From Ahrensia sp. (GTDB lineage Bacteria > Pseudomonadota > Alphaproteobacteria > Rhizobiales > Rhizobiaceae): a DNA stretch of 64,000 bases. Position numbers and translations under genes: made by a program. The notes beneath the pieces are model-generated. The model ran no database searches and was not told the origin of the DNA. It saw only the letters and a list, made by a program, of their open reading frames with translations. Of this stretch, positions 33,428 to 42,912 are shown piece by piece. The stretch spans positions 1 through 64,000 of the forward strand of contig PAKZ01000009.1 in the NCBI GenBank assembly GCA_002706335.1, given 5' to 3'. Each line of letters begins with the position of its first letter. The first letter of the stretch is position 1.

Positions 33428-34785
33428 AAGCGGACATTCTGATCGTCGACGATGAGCAGGACATTCGAGAGATCGTTGCGGGGATCCTTGAAGACGAAGG
33501 TCATGAAACGCGCACGGCCCATGACAGCGATAGCGCGCTGGCGGCAATTTCCGACCGCGCGCCGCGCCTCGTCTTCCTCGACATCTGGCTGCAGGGCTCG
33601 AAGCTCGACGGGTTGGCTTTGCTGGACGAAATTCAAACGATGCATCCCGGCATGCCGGTGGTGATGATATCCGGTCACGGCAATATCGAGACCGCCGTTT
33701 CAGCCATCAAGCGCGGAGCCTATGACTATATCGAAAAGCCGTTCAAGGCCGACCGTCTTGTACTGATTGCCGAAAGGGCGCTTGAGACCTCGGCGCTCAA
33801 AATGGAAGTGAAGGACCTAAAGCGGCGGTCAAGTGAAACTCGCGAGCTGATCGGCAGTTCGGCGGCAATCAACGCGCTGCGCCAGACGATCAATCGGGTA
33901 TCGCCGACAAACAGCCGTATCCTGATCACGGGCCCGTCTGGATCCGGCAAGGAATTGGTGGCGCGAACTATCCACGCCAATTCGTCGCGGGCAAAAGGGC
34001 CGTTCGTTGTGATCAATGCTGCGGCGATTACGCCGAGCCGCATGGAAACCGAACTTTTCGGCACGGAACCAAATGGCGGCGAGCGAAAGGTCGGCGCATT
34101 GGAACAGGCGCATGGCGGCATTCTCTATATCGACGAGATCGCCGACATGCCGTTGGAGACGCAGACCAAGATCCTCCGCGTGCTGGTCGACCAAGAATTC
34201 GAAAGGGTCGGCGGGGTGCGGCGGGTGAAGGTCGATGTGCGGATCATCTCCTCCACCGCCTTCAATCTAGAGGAACTCATCGAAGCAAAGCGGTTCCGCC
34301 GCGATCTGATGAACCGGTTGGCCGTCGTGCCCATCGAGGTGCCGCCGCTGGCGGACCGGCGCGAGGACATTCCGATGCTCGTGCAAACCTTCATGAAGCA
34401 GATCAGCGAACACACAGGCATCCGCCCGAAATTCATCGGCGACGACGCCATGGCCGTTCTTCAGGCGCATGACTGGCCGGGCAATATCCGCCAGCTGCGC
34501 AACAATATCGAACGGCTGATGATCCTGACACGCGACGAGCCGGACGACACGGTTATCGGCGTTGAAAAGCTACCCTCCGAAATTGGCGAGAACCTGCCGC
34601 GTGCGCCCACCTCTGATGACGCCCACATAATGGCGCTGCCGCTTCGCGAAGCGCGGGAGCGCTTCGAACGTGATTATCTGCTTGCCCAGATTTCGCGTTT
34701 TGGCGGAAACATCTCGCGTACGGCCGAATTCGTTGGTATGGAGCGGTCCGCGTTGCACCGAAAGCTGAAATCGCTTGGTGTCTAG
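33424..34785 (+). CDS. ntrX: Response regulator NtrX
   Basis: NtrX is the partner of NtrY, regulating nitrogen, redox and envelope functions in alphaproteobacteria. The 453-residue protein has a receiver domain with Asp53 (VFLDIWL), an AAA+ domain with Walker A GPSGSGKE and Walker B ILYIDEIADMP, and a C-terminal Fis-type helix-turn-helix (SRTAEFVGMERSALHRKLKSLG). The stretch where NtrC has GAFTGA reads GTEPNGGERKVGAL, so sigma-54 contact is not expected. It overlaps the ntrY stop by ATGA and so depends on translation through the damaged gene. Confidence 0.95.
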   Translation: MKADILIVDDEQDIREIVAGILEDEGHETRTAHDSDSALAAISDRAPRLVFLDIWLQGSKLDGLALLDEIQTMHPGMPVVMISGHGNIETAVSAIKRGAYDYIEKPFKADRLVLIAERALETSALKMEVKDLKRRSSETRELIGSSAAINALRQTINRVSPTNSRILITGPSGSGKELVARTIHANSSRAKGPFVVINAAAITPSRMETELFGTEPNGGERKVGALEQAHGGILYIDEIADMPLETQTKILRVLVDQEFERVGGVRRVKVDVRIISSTAFNLEELIEAKRFRRDLMNRLAVVPIEVPPLADRREDIPMLVQTFMKQISEHTGIRPKFIGDDAMAVLQAHDWPGNIRQLRNNIERLMILTRDEPDDTVIGVEKLPSEIGENLPRAPTSDDAHIMALPLREARERFERDYLLAQISRFGGNISRTAEFVGMERSALHRKLKSLGV

Positions 34786-34812
34786 AAGCCACCTAACCGC
34801 ACGGGGAATTTC

Positions 34813-36189
34813 ATGCGGGTAATCATCTGCGGCGCCGGCCAGGTCGGATACGGCATCGCCGAGCGGCTGGCCGCCGAGGCCAACGACGTTTCCGTCATCG
34901 ACATGTCGGCAAACCTGGTCCAGCGCATTCGTGACACGCTGGACGTGCGCGGTTTCGTAGGACATGGCAGCCATCCCGACGTGCTGGCCGCGGCCGGAGC
35001 TGATCAGGCCGACATGATCATCGCCGTGACGCTTTACGACGAAGTCAATATGACGGCCTGCCAAGTCGCCCATTCGCTGTTCGACGTGCCGACGAAGATC
35101 GCGCGTATCAGGTCGCAGAGCTATCTGCATGCCCATTACAACAATCTCTTCTCCCGCGATCATCTGCCGATCGATGTGATCATTTCGCCGGAGCGCGAGG
35201 TGGGTGATGTGGTGCTGCGCCGGATCGCTGCGCCGGGTGCGACCGACATCGTTCAGTTCGCCGAAGGCAAGGTCACGATGATGGCGATCGAGTGCCGGGA
35301 CGATTGTCCCGTCATCAACACGCCGCTGAGCCAGTTATCGGAACTTTTCCCGGATCTATCGGCAACGGTGGTCGGCGTCTGGCGCAACGATCGACTGTTC
35401 GTACCGCATTCCGTAGACCAGCTCCTCGCGCATGACCTTGTATATGTGATCGCCAATCGCCAGCAAGTGAAGCGCACCCTTAGCCTGTTCGGCCATGACG
35501 AGGCCGAAGCGCGGCGGATCATCATCGCAGGCGGCGGCAATGTGGGCCTCTATGTGGCAAGCCAGATGGAGCAGAAGCAAACCCGGGCCAAGGTCAAGAT
35601 CATCGAGGCGCATCACGACCGCGCGGTAATGGTCGCCGATCAGTTGCGGCGGACCGTGGTGCTGCATGGCAGCGCACTGGACCAGCAGGTCCTCGTCGAG
35701 GCCGATATTGAGGACAGCGAACTGATGGTTTCGCTGACCAATGACGATCAGGTCAATATTCTTTCCGCGGTGATGGCCAAGCGACTCGGCTGCCAGTCTA
35801 CGCTGGCGCTGATCAACGACCCCGCCTATCAGGGATTCACCGAAACGCTCGACATCGATGCGCATATCAATCCGCGCGCCGTGACGATCTCGCGCGTCTT
35901 GCAGCATGTGCGCCGTGGCCGAATCCGCCAGGTGCATAGCGTTCAGAAAGGGTCCGCCGAGGTGATCGAGGCGGAGGCGCTGGAAACCTCGCCCCTGGTC
36001 GGCGCGCCGTTGAAGGAACTCGACCTGCCTGAAAACATCCGCATCGGCGCGATCTTCCGAGACGGAGAAGTGATCAAGCCGAACGGGGCCACCCGGATCA
36101 AGGCAAAGGACCGTGTTGTCATTTTCGCTCTGTCCGAAGCGGTTCGCCGTGTCGAACAGATGTTCCGCGTCAGCCTCGAATTCTTCTGA
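34813..36189 (+). CDS. trkA: Trk potassium transport regulatory protein TrkA
   Basis: TrkA is the peripheral NAD(H)-binding RCK protein that gates Trk/Ktr potassium channels. Its 458 residues contain two Rossmann RCK-N domains (start MRVIICGAGQVGYGIAERL, and near 237 RIIIAGGGNVGLYVASQM), each followed by a smaller RCK-C domain. The gene lies downstream of ntrX and 40 bases upstream of a TrkH-like channel gene, so regulator and channel are probably co-expressed. GGGG lies before the ATG. Confidence 0.96.
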   Translation: MRVIICGAGQVGYGIAERLAAEANDVSVIDMSANLVQRIRDTLDVRGFVGHGSHPDVLAAAGADQADMIIAVTLYDEVNMTACQVAHSLFDVPTKIARIRSQSYLHAHYNNLFSRDHLPIDVIISPEREVGDVVLRRIAAPGATDIVQFAEGKVTMMAIECRDDCPVINTPLSQLSELFPDLSATVVGVWRNDRLFVPHSVDQLLAHDLVYVIANRQQVKRTLSLFGHDEAEARRIIIAGGGNVGLYVASQMEQKQTRAKVKIIEAHHDRAVMVADQLRRTVVLHGSALDQQVLVEADIEDSELMVSLTNDDQVNILSAVMAKRLGCQSTLALINDPAYQGFTETLDIDAHINPRAVTISRVLQHVRRGRIRQVHSVQKGSAEVIEAEALETSPLVGAPLKELDLPENIRIGAIFRDGEVIKPNGATRIKAKDRVVIFALSEAVRRVEQMFRVSLEFF

Positions 36190-36229
36190 TGCCGACGCCG
36201 GACGCGGTCCGGCCGTAACGGGAAGCGCC

Positions 36230-37714
36230 ATGCGTACCGTCATCTTCCTTCTGGGCTTTGCCTGTGCGCTGTTCTTCTTCTCGTTGGCCGCGCCGATTCT
36301 GGTCGGCTTCGCGCATGGCGAGGACCAGCACGCGCTGCGGCTCGCGGTGATGGCGTCGACGGGTGCGTTCATCGCGGTCCTGGCGATGACGGCCTCTTTC
36401 GGCTACCGCCATGTCGTTACCCCAACCCGGCTGATCGTCTCCATGGTCTTCGTGTGGCTCGGACTTGGGCTTATCGGAACGCTTCCCTTCCTGCTCGTGC
36501 TCGACCTCTCCTTCGAAAAGGCGTTGTTCGAAAGCATCTCAGGTCTCACCACGACCGGCGCGACGACCTTTGCGACTCGCGAGACGCTGCCGCAGTCGAT
36601 CCTGTTCTGGCGTTTGCAACTTGAATGGATAGGCGGCTTCCTGACACTCGCCTCGCTGTTTCTGGTCCTGTCGCCGCTCGCGATCGGCGGATTGCCGCGC
36701 CGCGCCATGGCGTCGGAATGGAGCATGGACAGGAACGCGGCGCGCGACGCCGGTTTCCAGCATCTCAAACGTTATGTGCCGATGCTCGGTTACTATCTCG
36801 CCGCCTCGGTGATTGTATTCTTCCTGTTCGTCGCCAGCGGAGCGGACAGTCTCGGCGCGGCGCATCTGACGATGACCAGCATAGCGACCGGCGGTTTCAA
36901 TCCTTACGACGACGATCTCGCGTCGCGCTTCGGGATTTCGTCCATGGCGATCATGGCAGCCGTGCTAATGATTTCGGCGACCAGCCTGTTCTGGCAGCGC
37001 TACGATCTGTTCAGCCCGTTCAGGGTCATCCGGCAAAACAGCGAGGCCTGGTGGGTCGTCATGACGGTCACCGCGCTGACCGGACTCTATTTGCTGGCGT
37101 TTCGGGGGCTGAACGCCTTTTCCGGCGAAGGCAATGTCGCCATCGTGCTGGTCGAAAGCTTCTTCGCGGCAGCCTCGGTGGTCGCAACATCGGGTCATGA
37201 GCCGCGTCCGGGCATTATCGCGCTTGTGCCCGAAATTCTGATCTTTCCGGTGGCCTTTGTCGGGGCCGCTGTTTTTTCGACCGCGTCCGGACTGAAAATG
37301 CATCGGCTCGGCGCGATGCTTGTCCAGTCGTTTCGTGAATTGAACCTGCTGATCTATCCGAGTTCGGTCATCCCGACGCGGATCGCCAATGTTGAATACA
37401 GCGAACGGACTATCGTCGAATCCTGGCCGGTGGTCCTGCTGACGTTGGCTATGCTGGCGCTTTCGGTTTTTGCATTGGCCGGCGGGCCAGGGAACTTCGA
37501 GGCTGCACTGCTGGCGGGCATGGCCCTTTTGCTCAATGCCGGGCCGCTGTATGAGGCCTATATTCCGGTTGCCGCATCGGCGGATCTGTGGCCCGAATTT
37601 CGCGACTTCAATTCTGTCGAGAGGCTGATAGCCTGTATTGTCATGCTACTCGGACGATTGGAATTCGTCGCGGTGTTTGCAATTCTCAATCTTCGTTACT
37701 GGCTGAGTCGCTAA
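36230..37714 (+). CDS. trkH: TrkH family potassium uptake channel
   Basis: The 494-residue membrane protein belongs to the TrkH/KtrB superfamily of K+ channels with four pore-loop repeats. Pore-like segments include ESISGLTTTGATTFA, MTSIATGGFNPYDDD, SVVATSGHEP and a weaker last repeat. The ATG at 36230 (GGAAGCGCC upstream) gives a membrane-type N-terminus MRTVIFLLGFACALFFF; the ORF track's earlier start overlaps trkA. Pairing with trkA supports potassium uptake. Confidence 0.92.
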   Translation: MRTVIFLLGFACALFFFSLAAPILVGFAHGEDQHALRLAVMASTGAFIAVLAMTASFGYRHVVTPTRLIVSMVFVWLGLGLIGTLPFLLVLDLSFEKALFESISGLTTTGATTFATRETLPQSILFWRLQLEWIGGFLTLASLFLVLSPLAIGGLPRRAMASEWSMDRNAARDAGFQHLKRYVPMLGYYLAASVIVFFLFVASGADSLGAAHLTMTSIATGGFNPYDDDLASRFGISSMAIMAAVLMISATSLFWQRYDLFSPFRVIRQNSEAWWVVMTVTALTGLYLLAFRGLNAFSGEGNVAIVLVESFFAAASVVATSGHEPRPGIIALVPEILIFPVAFVGAAVFSTASGLKMHRLGAMLVQSFRELNLLIYPSSVIPTRIANVEYSERTIVESWPVVLLTLAMLALSVFALAGGPGNFEAALLAGMALLLNAGPLYEAYIPVAASADLWPEFRDFNSVERLIACIVMLLGRLEFVAVFAILNLRYWLSR

Positions 37715-37729
37715 GCGCGGGAGACGCAT

Positions 37730-38593
37730 TTGTCACGCATTGCATATGTCAAGGGACGCTATCGCCCGCATGCGCAGGCGACGGTGCATATCGAGGATCG
37801 CGGCTACCAGTTCGCCGACGGCGTCTACGAGGTCTGTGAGGTGGCGCGCGGCTATATCATCGATATGACCCGGCATCTCGACCGGCTCGGGCGATCGCTG
37901 TCCGAGTTGCAAATCGTCTGGCCAGTCGAGCGAGACGCGCTGACGGCCATCATGCGCGAGGTGGTGCGGCGCAACCGGGTTCACGACGGGCTGGTCTATA
38001 TCCAGGTCAGCCGCGGGGTGGCACGGCGTGACCATGTCTTTCCGGTTTCCCCCGTGAAGCCATCTCTCGTGGTGACCTCGCGGGCAAGCGACCCGCAGGC
38101 CGCACGGGCCAAGGCGGGAGAGGGGATCGCGGTTATTACCGTGCCGGAAAATCGCTGGGAACGGGTGGACATCAAGTCAGTCGGGCTTCTTCCCAATGTC
38201 CTTGCCAAGCAGAAGGCTAGGGAGAGCGGTGCCGGAGAAGCCTGGTTCATCGACCATGATGGCATCGTCAAGGAAGGCGCGGCGACCAATGCCTGGATCG
38301 TGACGAAGGACGGCATCCTCGTGACGCGTCCTGCCGATTTTGGAATACTGCGCGGAATCACTCGGACCACAGTAATGGACATCGCCAGGGAACAGGGCCT
38401 TTCGGTGGAGGAGCGCGGATTTTCCGTCGAAGAGGCCAAACAGGCGCGTGAGGCCTTCATCACGGCGGCGACGACTTTGGTCATGCCGGTCGTGCGCATC
38501 GACGACGCGCCTGTCGCCAACGGCCATCCCGGCGGTGTGGCACTTGCGCTGCGCGATGCGTTTTTTGACACTGCGGAGAAAACGCCTGTTTAG
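37730..38593 (+). CDS. dat: D-amino-acid aminotransferase
   Basis: The 287-residue fold-type IV pyridoxal phosphate enzyme starts at a TTG (GGGAGACGCAT upstream). Motifs are HIEDRGYQFADGVYEVCEV, the cofactor lysine in VDIKSVGLLPNVLAKQKA, and EGAATNAWIV and ITRTTVMDIAREQG. It fits D-alanine aminotransferase better than branched-chain enzymes because of the FADGVYEV and DIKS patterns, and would supply D-glutamate or D-alanine; the substrate is inferred. The gene lies between trkH and hfq, a common rhizobial arrangement. Confidence 0.92.
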   Translation: MSRIAYVKGRYRPHAQATVHIEDRGYQFADGVYEVCEVARGYIIDMTRHLDRLGRSLSELQIVWPVERDALTAIMREVVRRNRVHDGLVYIQVSRGVARRDHVFPVSPVKPSLVVTSRASDPQAARAKAGEGIAVITVPENRWERVDIKSVGLLPNVLAKQKARESGAGEAWFIDHDGIVKEGAATNAWIVTKDGILVTRPADFGILRGITRTTVMDIAREQGLSVEERGFSVEEAKQAREAFITAATTLVMPVVRIDDAPVANGHPGGVALALRDAFFDTAEKTPV

Positions 38594-38638
38594 GCGCGCG
38601 AAAGCCGAAGCTGTCAGAAGGGAAAAAGAAAAAAAGGG

Positions 38639-38667
38639 GTGATTTTTTTGCCCATTGAAAAAATCAC
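38639..38667. promoter_or_regulatory. A/T-rich inverted repeat upstream of hfq
   Basis: GTGATTTTTT at 38639-38648 is a perfect inverted repeat of AAAAAATCAC at 38658-38667, with a nine-base loop. It is preceded by a purine tract (AGAAGGGAAAAAGAAAAAAAGGGG) from about 38616. In this GC-rich chromosome the block stands out. It could end the dat transcript, act as an UP-like or curved DNA element for the hfq promoter, or, if transcribed, present the A-rich and U-rich RNA that Hfq binds. Confidence 0.5.
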
Positions 38668-38689
38668 TAAGATTTTTACCATTGTCACG

Positions 38690-38718
38690 TTGCAGCGAAA
38701 CCATAACGCGACTAATTC
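38690..38718 (+). promoter_or_regulatory. Predicted sigma-70 type promoter of hfq
   Basis: TTGCAG at 38690-38695, a 17-base spacer and TAATTC at 38713-38718 lie 28 bases before the hfq ATG. The match is moderate but spacing is ideal and the region upstream is AT-rich. A transcript from here would have a leader of about 20 bases. Confidence 0.45.
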
Positions 38719-38745
38719 ATTGATTGCATGCCCAACGGATAACAC

Positions 38746-38997
38746 ATGGCCGAACGCTCCCAAAATTTGCAAGACCAGTTTCTCAATGCAGTCCGCAAGC
38801 AGAAGATACCGCTGACGATATTTCTCGTGAACGGAGTAAAACTGACCGGTGTTGTCACTTCTTTCGACAATTTCTGCGTATTGTTGCGCCGGGACGGCCA
38901 TGCTCAACTTGTCTACAAGCATGCGATCTCGACAATCATGCCCGGCCAGCCGGTCAGTTTATATGATGGCGAAGACGCCTCAGCGAAATCCGATTGA
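38746..38997 (+). CDS. hfq: RNA chaperone Hfq
   Basis: Hfq forms an Sm-like hexamer that pairs small RNAs with mRNAs. The 83-residue protein has the Sm1 motif ([26 protein letters not shown] in essence), the Gln8-equivalent in LQDQ, and the Sm2 motif [12 protein letters not shown] with the YKH that binds U-rich RNA. The short C-terminal tail is typical of rhizobia. Its TGA overlaps the TTG start of hflX, as expected for the conserved hfq-hflX pair. Confidence 0.98.
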   Translation: MAERSQNLQDQFLNAVRKQKIPLTIFLVNGVKLTGVVTSFDNFCVLLRRDGHAQLVYKHAISTIMPGQPVSLYDGEDASAKSD

Positions 38998-40346
38998 CGC
39001 AACACTCCGATAGCCATCGCGAAGAGGCGCGTCCGCGCCAGAAAAAGGGCGAGGACAGGCAATATTCGCCTACCGTGGCGATAGTCCTCGAACCCGATCT
39101 GCGCGGCCCCGCAGCCGAAGGCCAGCGTCGCAGCGCTGCCGACCGTCTTCTTGAGGCCGAGGGGCTGGCGCGCGCTATCGATCTCAACATCGTCCACAGC
39201 GCAATCGTGCCGGTGGCCAAGCCGCAACCGGCGACGCTGTTCGGCGCAGGCAAGGTCGAGGAGATCGCCGGGATCGTTACCGCGAGCGAGGCCGGTCTGG
39301 TCGTTGTCGACCACGCTCTGACGCCGGTGCAGCAACGCAATCTGGAAAAGGAATGGAACGCCAAGGTTCTCGACCGGACCGGGTTGATCCTCGAAATCTT
39401 CGGCGAGCGTGCGCAGACCAAGGAAGGCTCGCTGCAGGTCGAGCTGGCGCATCTGAATTATCAGAAGGGCCGGCTTGTGCGGTCGTGGACGCACCTCGAA
39501 CGCCAGCGCGGCGGCGCCGGCTTCCTCGGCGGTCCGGGCGAAACCCAAATCGAGGCCGACCGGCGCATTCTGCAGGACAAGATCAAAAAGCTGGAGCGCG
39601 AACTGGAAAGCGTGCGCCGGACGCGAACGTTGCACCGTTCCAAACGCAAGAAGGTGCCGCTGCCGATCGTTTCGCTGGTTGGCTACACAAACGCCGGCAA
39701 GTCGACCCTTTTCAACCGGCTGACCGGCGCTGAGGTGATGGCCGAGAACATGCTTTTCGCGACTCTCGATCCGACCTTGCGGCGGGTGCGGCTGCCGGGG
39801 GGAACATGGATCATCCTGTCGGACACGGTTGGCTTCATCTCCGACTTGCCGACCCACCTTGTCGCCGCCTTTCGCGCGACGCTGGAAGAGGTACAGGAGG
39901 CCGATGTGGTGCTGCATGTGCGCGACATGTCGAGCTCGGCCACCAAGGAAGAAGCCGCAGACGTGGCCGAGATACTGCGCGATCTCGATATCGATCCCGA
40001 CGACGAGGATCACGTCATCGAAGTGTGGAACAAGATCGACGCGATCGTGCCCGAAGAACGGGCCGAACTGGTCGCGCGGGCCGAGCGTTCGGCCACTGGG
40101 CCGTCAATCGCCGCCGTGTCGGCGATTACGGGCGAGGGGATCGATCGCCTTCTGGCCGAGATCGAGACGCGAATCTCTGGCAAGCTGGTCGCGCGGCGGT
40201 TCTCCATACCGCCGGAGCGCGGGGCAGACCTCGCCTGGCTCTACGACCACGGCCAAGTCCGCCACCGCGAGACCGCAGATGACGGCACAGTGACGGTCGA
40301 CATCGAGATGACGAGCGACAACGCCGCCGCGTTTGAGCGCCGCTGA
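38994..40346 (+). CDS. hflX: Ribosome-associated GTPase HflX
   Basis: HflX is a GTPase that splits and rescues stalled ribosomes under stress. The 450-residue frame opens at a TTG overlapping the hfq stop (TTGA). Features are the glycine-rich HflX domain ([35 protein letters not shown] in essence), the coiled segment [13 protein letters not shown], and the GTPase motifs GYTNAGKST (G1), [10 protein letters not shown] (G3) and NKID (G4). Start choice rests on the overlap and family alignment. Confidence 0.95.
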   Translation: MTQHSDSHREEARPRQKKGEDRQYSPTVAIVLEPDLRGPAAEGQRRSAADRLLEAEGLARAIDLNIVHSAIVPVAKPQPATLFGAGKVEEIAGIVTASEAGLVVVDHALTPVQQRNLEKEWNAKVLDRTGLILEIFGERAQTKEGSLQVELAHLNYQKGRLVRSWTHLERQRGGAGFLGGPGETQIEADRRILQDKIKKLERELESVRRTRTLHRSKRKKVPLPIVSLVGYTNAGKSTLFNRLTGAEVMAENMLFATLDPTLRRVRLPGGTWIILSDTVGFISDLPTHLVAAFRATLEEVQEADVVLHVRDMSSSATKEEAADVAEILRDLDIDPDDEDHVIEVWNKIDAIVPEERAELVARAERSATGPSIAAVSAITGEGIDRLLAEIETRISGKLVARRFSIPPERGADLAWLYDHGQVRHRETADDGTVTVDIEMTSDNAAAFERR

Positions 40347-40364
40347 ATATTTCCGGTTATGGAT

Positions 40365-41039
40365 CTATCGTCGCCCTGGCGGCATTTCCGCCCAGGCCAG
40401 CAGGCTCATGCATTCGCGCAGGATTTCGTCCACCTCGTCGACGGGTCGGCCTCTGCGATAGCCCGGCGGGAAGCCCGGGCGCAGCGACGTCAATCTTCGC
40501 GGACGCAGCCGTTTCAGCCGCCAGCGGGCAAGACGCCTTGCCTGAGCCGGCAGCTCGACGAGCGCGTCGAGAAGCGCCTGGGCGCGCCGGCGTAGCGATG
40601 TCGCATCGCGCGGCTCATCGGGCCGAAAGTCATGTAAGCCGGGAAAGGCTAATGGCTCCTCTTTTTCCATGTCCCCGTCAGTCATCCACGGATTGTCCGG
40701 CAGCGGCTTGAACGGGTCGAAAAGCTGGAAGGCGGGCTGCGCCACCGGCTTGCGGTCTCTCCCGGCTTTCGATCCGCTTCGGGAGGTATAGCCGGGAACG
40801 TCCTTTCGAGGGCGTTCAGGTTCCGGATCGAGGCCGATTGCTTCCAGGACGATGAGCCGGCGAACAGCGGATTCGGCAGAACGCAGCAAACGCAGAACGC
40901 GATAATAGAGACTGGCTGGTACACTGTCCGTCATGGAGCCGACAGGCGGGCGGAGCATGACGACCAACCGCATCGCGATGCGCAGAAGCGCCTCGCAGTT
41001 GAGTTCAATCGCGCCGGCCAGCCACGCCCTGTCGTCCAT
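40365..41039 (-). CDS. Conserved hypothetical protein, basic and arginine-rich
   Basis: The ATG at 41039, with AGGAGACGAG upstream, gives 224 residues; the ORF track's earlier start lacks a ribosome binding site. The N-terminal half is helical (AIELNCEALLRIAMRLVVML, LYYRVLRLLRSAESAVRRLIVLEAI) and the C-terminal half is very basic (RRLARWRLKRLRPRRLTSLRPGFPPG), followed by DEVDEILRECMSLLAWAE. I do not recognise a named domain. It converges on hflX 18 bases from its stop. The basic helical character would suit nucleic-acid or membrane-surface binding, but that is a guess. Confidence 0.7.
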   Translation of the reverse strand: MDDRAWLAGAIELNCEALLRIAMRLVVMLRPPVGSMTDSVPASLYYRVLRLLRSAESAVRRLIVLEAIGLDPEPERPRKDVPGYTSRSGSKAGRDRKPVAQPAFQLFDPFKPLPDNPWMTDGDMEKEEPLAFPGLHDFRPDEPRDATSLRRRAQALLDALVELPAQARRLARWRLKRLRPRRLTSLRPGFPPGYRRGRPVDEVDEILRECMSLLAWAEMPPGRR

Positions 41040-41186
41040 CTCGTCTCCTGTCCGCACAGCAAGGCGCGGGGTGTTCTGATTTGCGAACAAAGTGAGCCAT
41101 GGAGAAGCGCGGTGGATGGAAACTTTCGCGAGACCTCAAAAGATTTCGGGATTTCAACATGATGAGGAATTCCGTATCGAGCTTTA

Positions 41187-41990
41187 TCAAACCGGCTGGC
41201 GGACTTTTACAACCCACGCTCTCGCAGGCAGTGTTATCGGACCGTCGGTCCCGACCAGTTCGCCGAGTGCATTCCTGAGGGCAAGGAGCCCGTCCTCGCT
41301 CAGGCTGCTGCAATATCCCGGAGCGGGGCCTGCACCCAATGTGAATGGCAGCCAGAATGTCTCAAAGTCCGGAAACCCGGTCTGCGTCTCGATGGCCGAC
41401 GTCTCGATTTCGGTCAGTCCGGCGGATCTGCAAAGATCGATCAATCCCTCCCGCGTGCAGAAAGAGAAGCGACGTGCCTCATCCAGGGCCGATGCCGCCG
41501 GATCGAGCGACGTGGCGGCTTTCCAGAAGGCGTCGATGAGACCCATGCCGCCGTCCGGATAATCCCACACGAAGAACGCGATGGTGCCGCCGGGCCTAAC
41601 CACCCGCTGCATTTCCGAGATCGCCAAATGCTTGTCGAGCACGAAGTTGAGCGTGAGACCGGAGACCGCGACGTCGAAACAGGCGTCCTCGAAAGGCAGC
41701 TTTTGCGCATCGGCGATCTGGAATATCACTCGTGGATCGGAAATCAGCCGGCTTGTGTGCTCGATAAAGTCGCTGGAGAGGTCTGTGACCACGACGGACT
41801 TTGGCGCCGCCCTGGACAGAAGCGCGGATGACAGGGCACCGGTGCCGCAACCGAGTTCCAGCCAGTCAAGCTCCGGGGCGGGTTCCAGCCATTTGAGGAA
41901 CTGATCCGCTATCCGTCTGCTCCAACGGCCCATATAGTTTTCATAGTGCCGACCAGCGCTCCATGCGTCGTATCTTGCATCTTGGTTCAT
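41187..41990 (-). CDS. Class I S-adenosylmethionine-dependent methyltransferase
   Basis: The ATG at 41990 (GAGGTGACGACA upstream) gives 267 residues with the UbiE/Methyltransf_11 pattern: motif I LELGCGTGALSSALL, motif II region VVVTDLSSDFIEH, DAQKLPFEDACFDVAVSGLTLNF and VVRPGGTIAFFVWDY. The substrate is unknown; the family includes small-molecule methylases. It is divergent from an HxlR-type regulator across 154 bases, which suggests that the regulator controls it. The 147-base gap downstream holds no gene I can support. Confidence 0.88.
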   Translation of the reverse strand: MNQDARYDAWSAGRHYENYMGRWSRRIADQFLKWLEPAPELDWLELGCGTGALSSALLSRAAPKSVVVTDLSSDFIEHTSRLISDPRVIFQIADAQKLPFEDACFDVAVSGLTLNFVLDKHLAISEMQRVVRPGGTIAFFVWDYPDGGMGLIDAFWKAATSLDPAASALDEARRFSFCTREGLIDLCRSAGLTEIETSAIETQTGFPDFETFWLPFTLGAGPAPGYCSSLSEDGLLALRNALGELVGTDGPITLPARAWVVKVRQPV

Positions 41991-42144
41991 TGTCGTCACC
42001 TCGCGGCCGCCATCGTTCAAGGGAGGGTCTCGCGGCGGTCTTGCATGCAAAGGACCCGAAGATCATTCTTCGGGCACGCGCGGGGACGCTCAAGTTCATA
42101 AACTGAACCGGACTTTCCCGAAGAGCAGTAATAAGGTGTCGGTC

Positions 42145-42849
42145 ATGGGGAAGCGGCAGGGATACGGTCAATTCTGCCCGATTTCACGGGCGTCGGAACT
42201 TCTTGCAAACCGGTGGACGCCCCTGGTTGTGCGAGAACTGTATTTCGGAAGCACGCGCTTCGCCGAATTGCGGCGCGGGCTGCCCAGAATGTCGAGCGCC
42301 CTGCTGGCGCAACGCCTCAACGAGTTGGAACATGCCGGGATCGTAATCGCTGAACCGGCGGATACCGGAGCAGGGCATTTTTACAGATTAACGGAGGCCG
42401 GCCGGGCTTTGTTTCCGGTCCTCGAAAGCATGGGCAGATGGGCGCAAACGCATAGCCGTGACGACCTGACCCGCGCGGAAAATCTAGATCCAGATCTCCT
42501 AATGTGGAACATCCGGCGCAGGGTGAGCGACGACAGCATGCCCGAGGATAGCTGCTTCGCCGTTTCCTTTCATTTTCTCGGTGTGCCGGCTTCGCGGAGC
42601 TATTTCTGGCTGCTGTTCCGTGACGGCGAAACCGAAGTCTGCCTTCGCGACCCGGGCTATAAAATCGCTCTCGCAGTAACCTCCCACATCCGGACACTCA
42701 CCCGGGTCTGGCTTGGGCATCTTAAGTTAGAGGCGGCGATCCGAAAGCGCGAACTCTTGCTGGAGGGCGACAGGCGGCACGTTCTAGCCTTCCCGCGCTG
42801 GTTTCCGGTGAGCCTCTTGGCTGCGAGCGATGTCGGAGATGCGCGCTAA
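42145..42849 (+). CDS. HxlR family transcriptional regulator with C-terminal extension
   Basis: The protein has an HxlR winged-helix domain at about residues 8-100: CPISRASELLANRWTPLVVRELYFGSTRFAELRRGLPRMS in essence, with the conserved Cys and RWTPLVVREL. At 234 residues it is about twice a typical HxlR protein; the C-terminal 110-130 residues form an extra domain that resembles an SCP2-like ligand pocket in similar regulators. The ATG at 42145, with AAGGTG upstream, is preferred over the GTG at 42136. It is divergent from the methyltransferase gene and probably regulates it or itself. Confidence 0.85.
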   Translation: MGKRQGYGQFCPISRASELLANRWTPLVVRELYFGSTRFAELRRGLPRMSSALLAQRLNELEHAGIVIAEPADTGAGHFYRLTEAGRALFPVLESMGRWAQTHSRDDLTRAENLDPDLLMWNIRRRVSDDSMPEDSCFAVSFHFLGVPASRSYFWLLFRDGETEVCLRDPGYKIALAVTSHIRTLTRVWLGHLKLEAAIRKRELLLEGDRRHVLAFPRWFPVSLLAASDVGDAR

Positions 42850-42912
42850 CTCAACGCCGCAAGCGGACAATCGCGATTCGGGTAAGCGTAATTCCGATTG
42901 TTGCCAGAGGTG

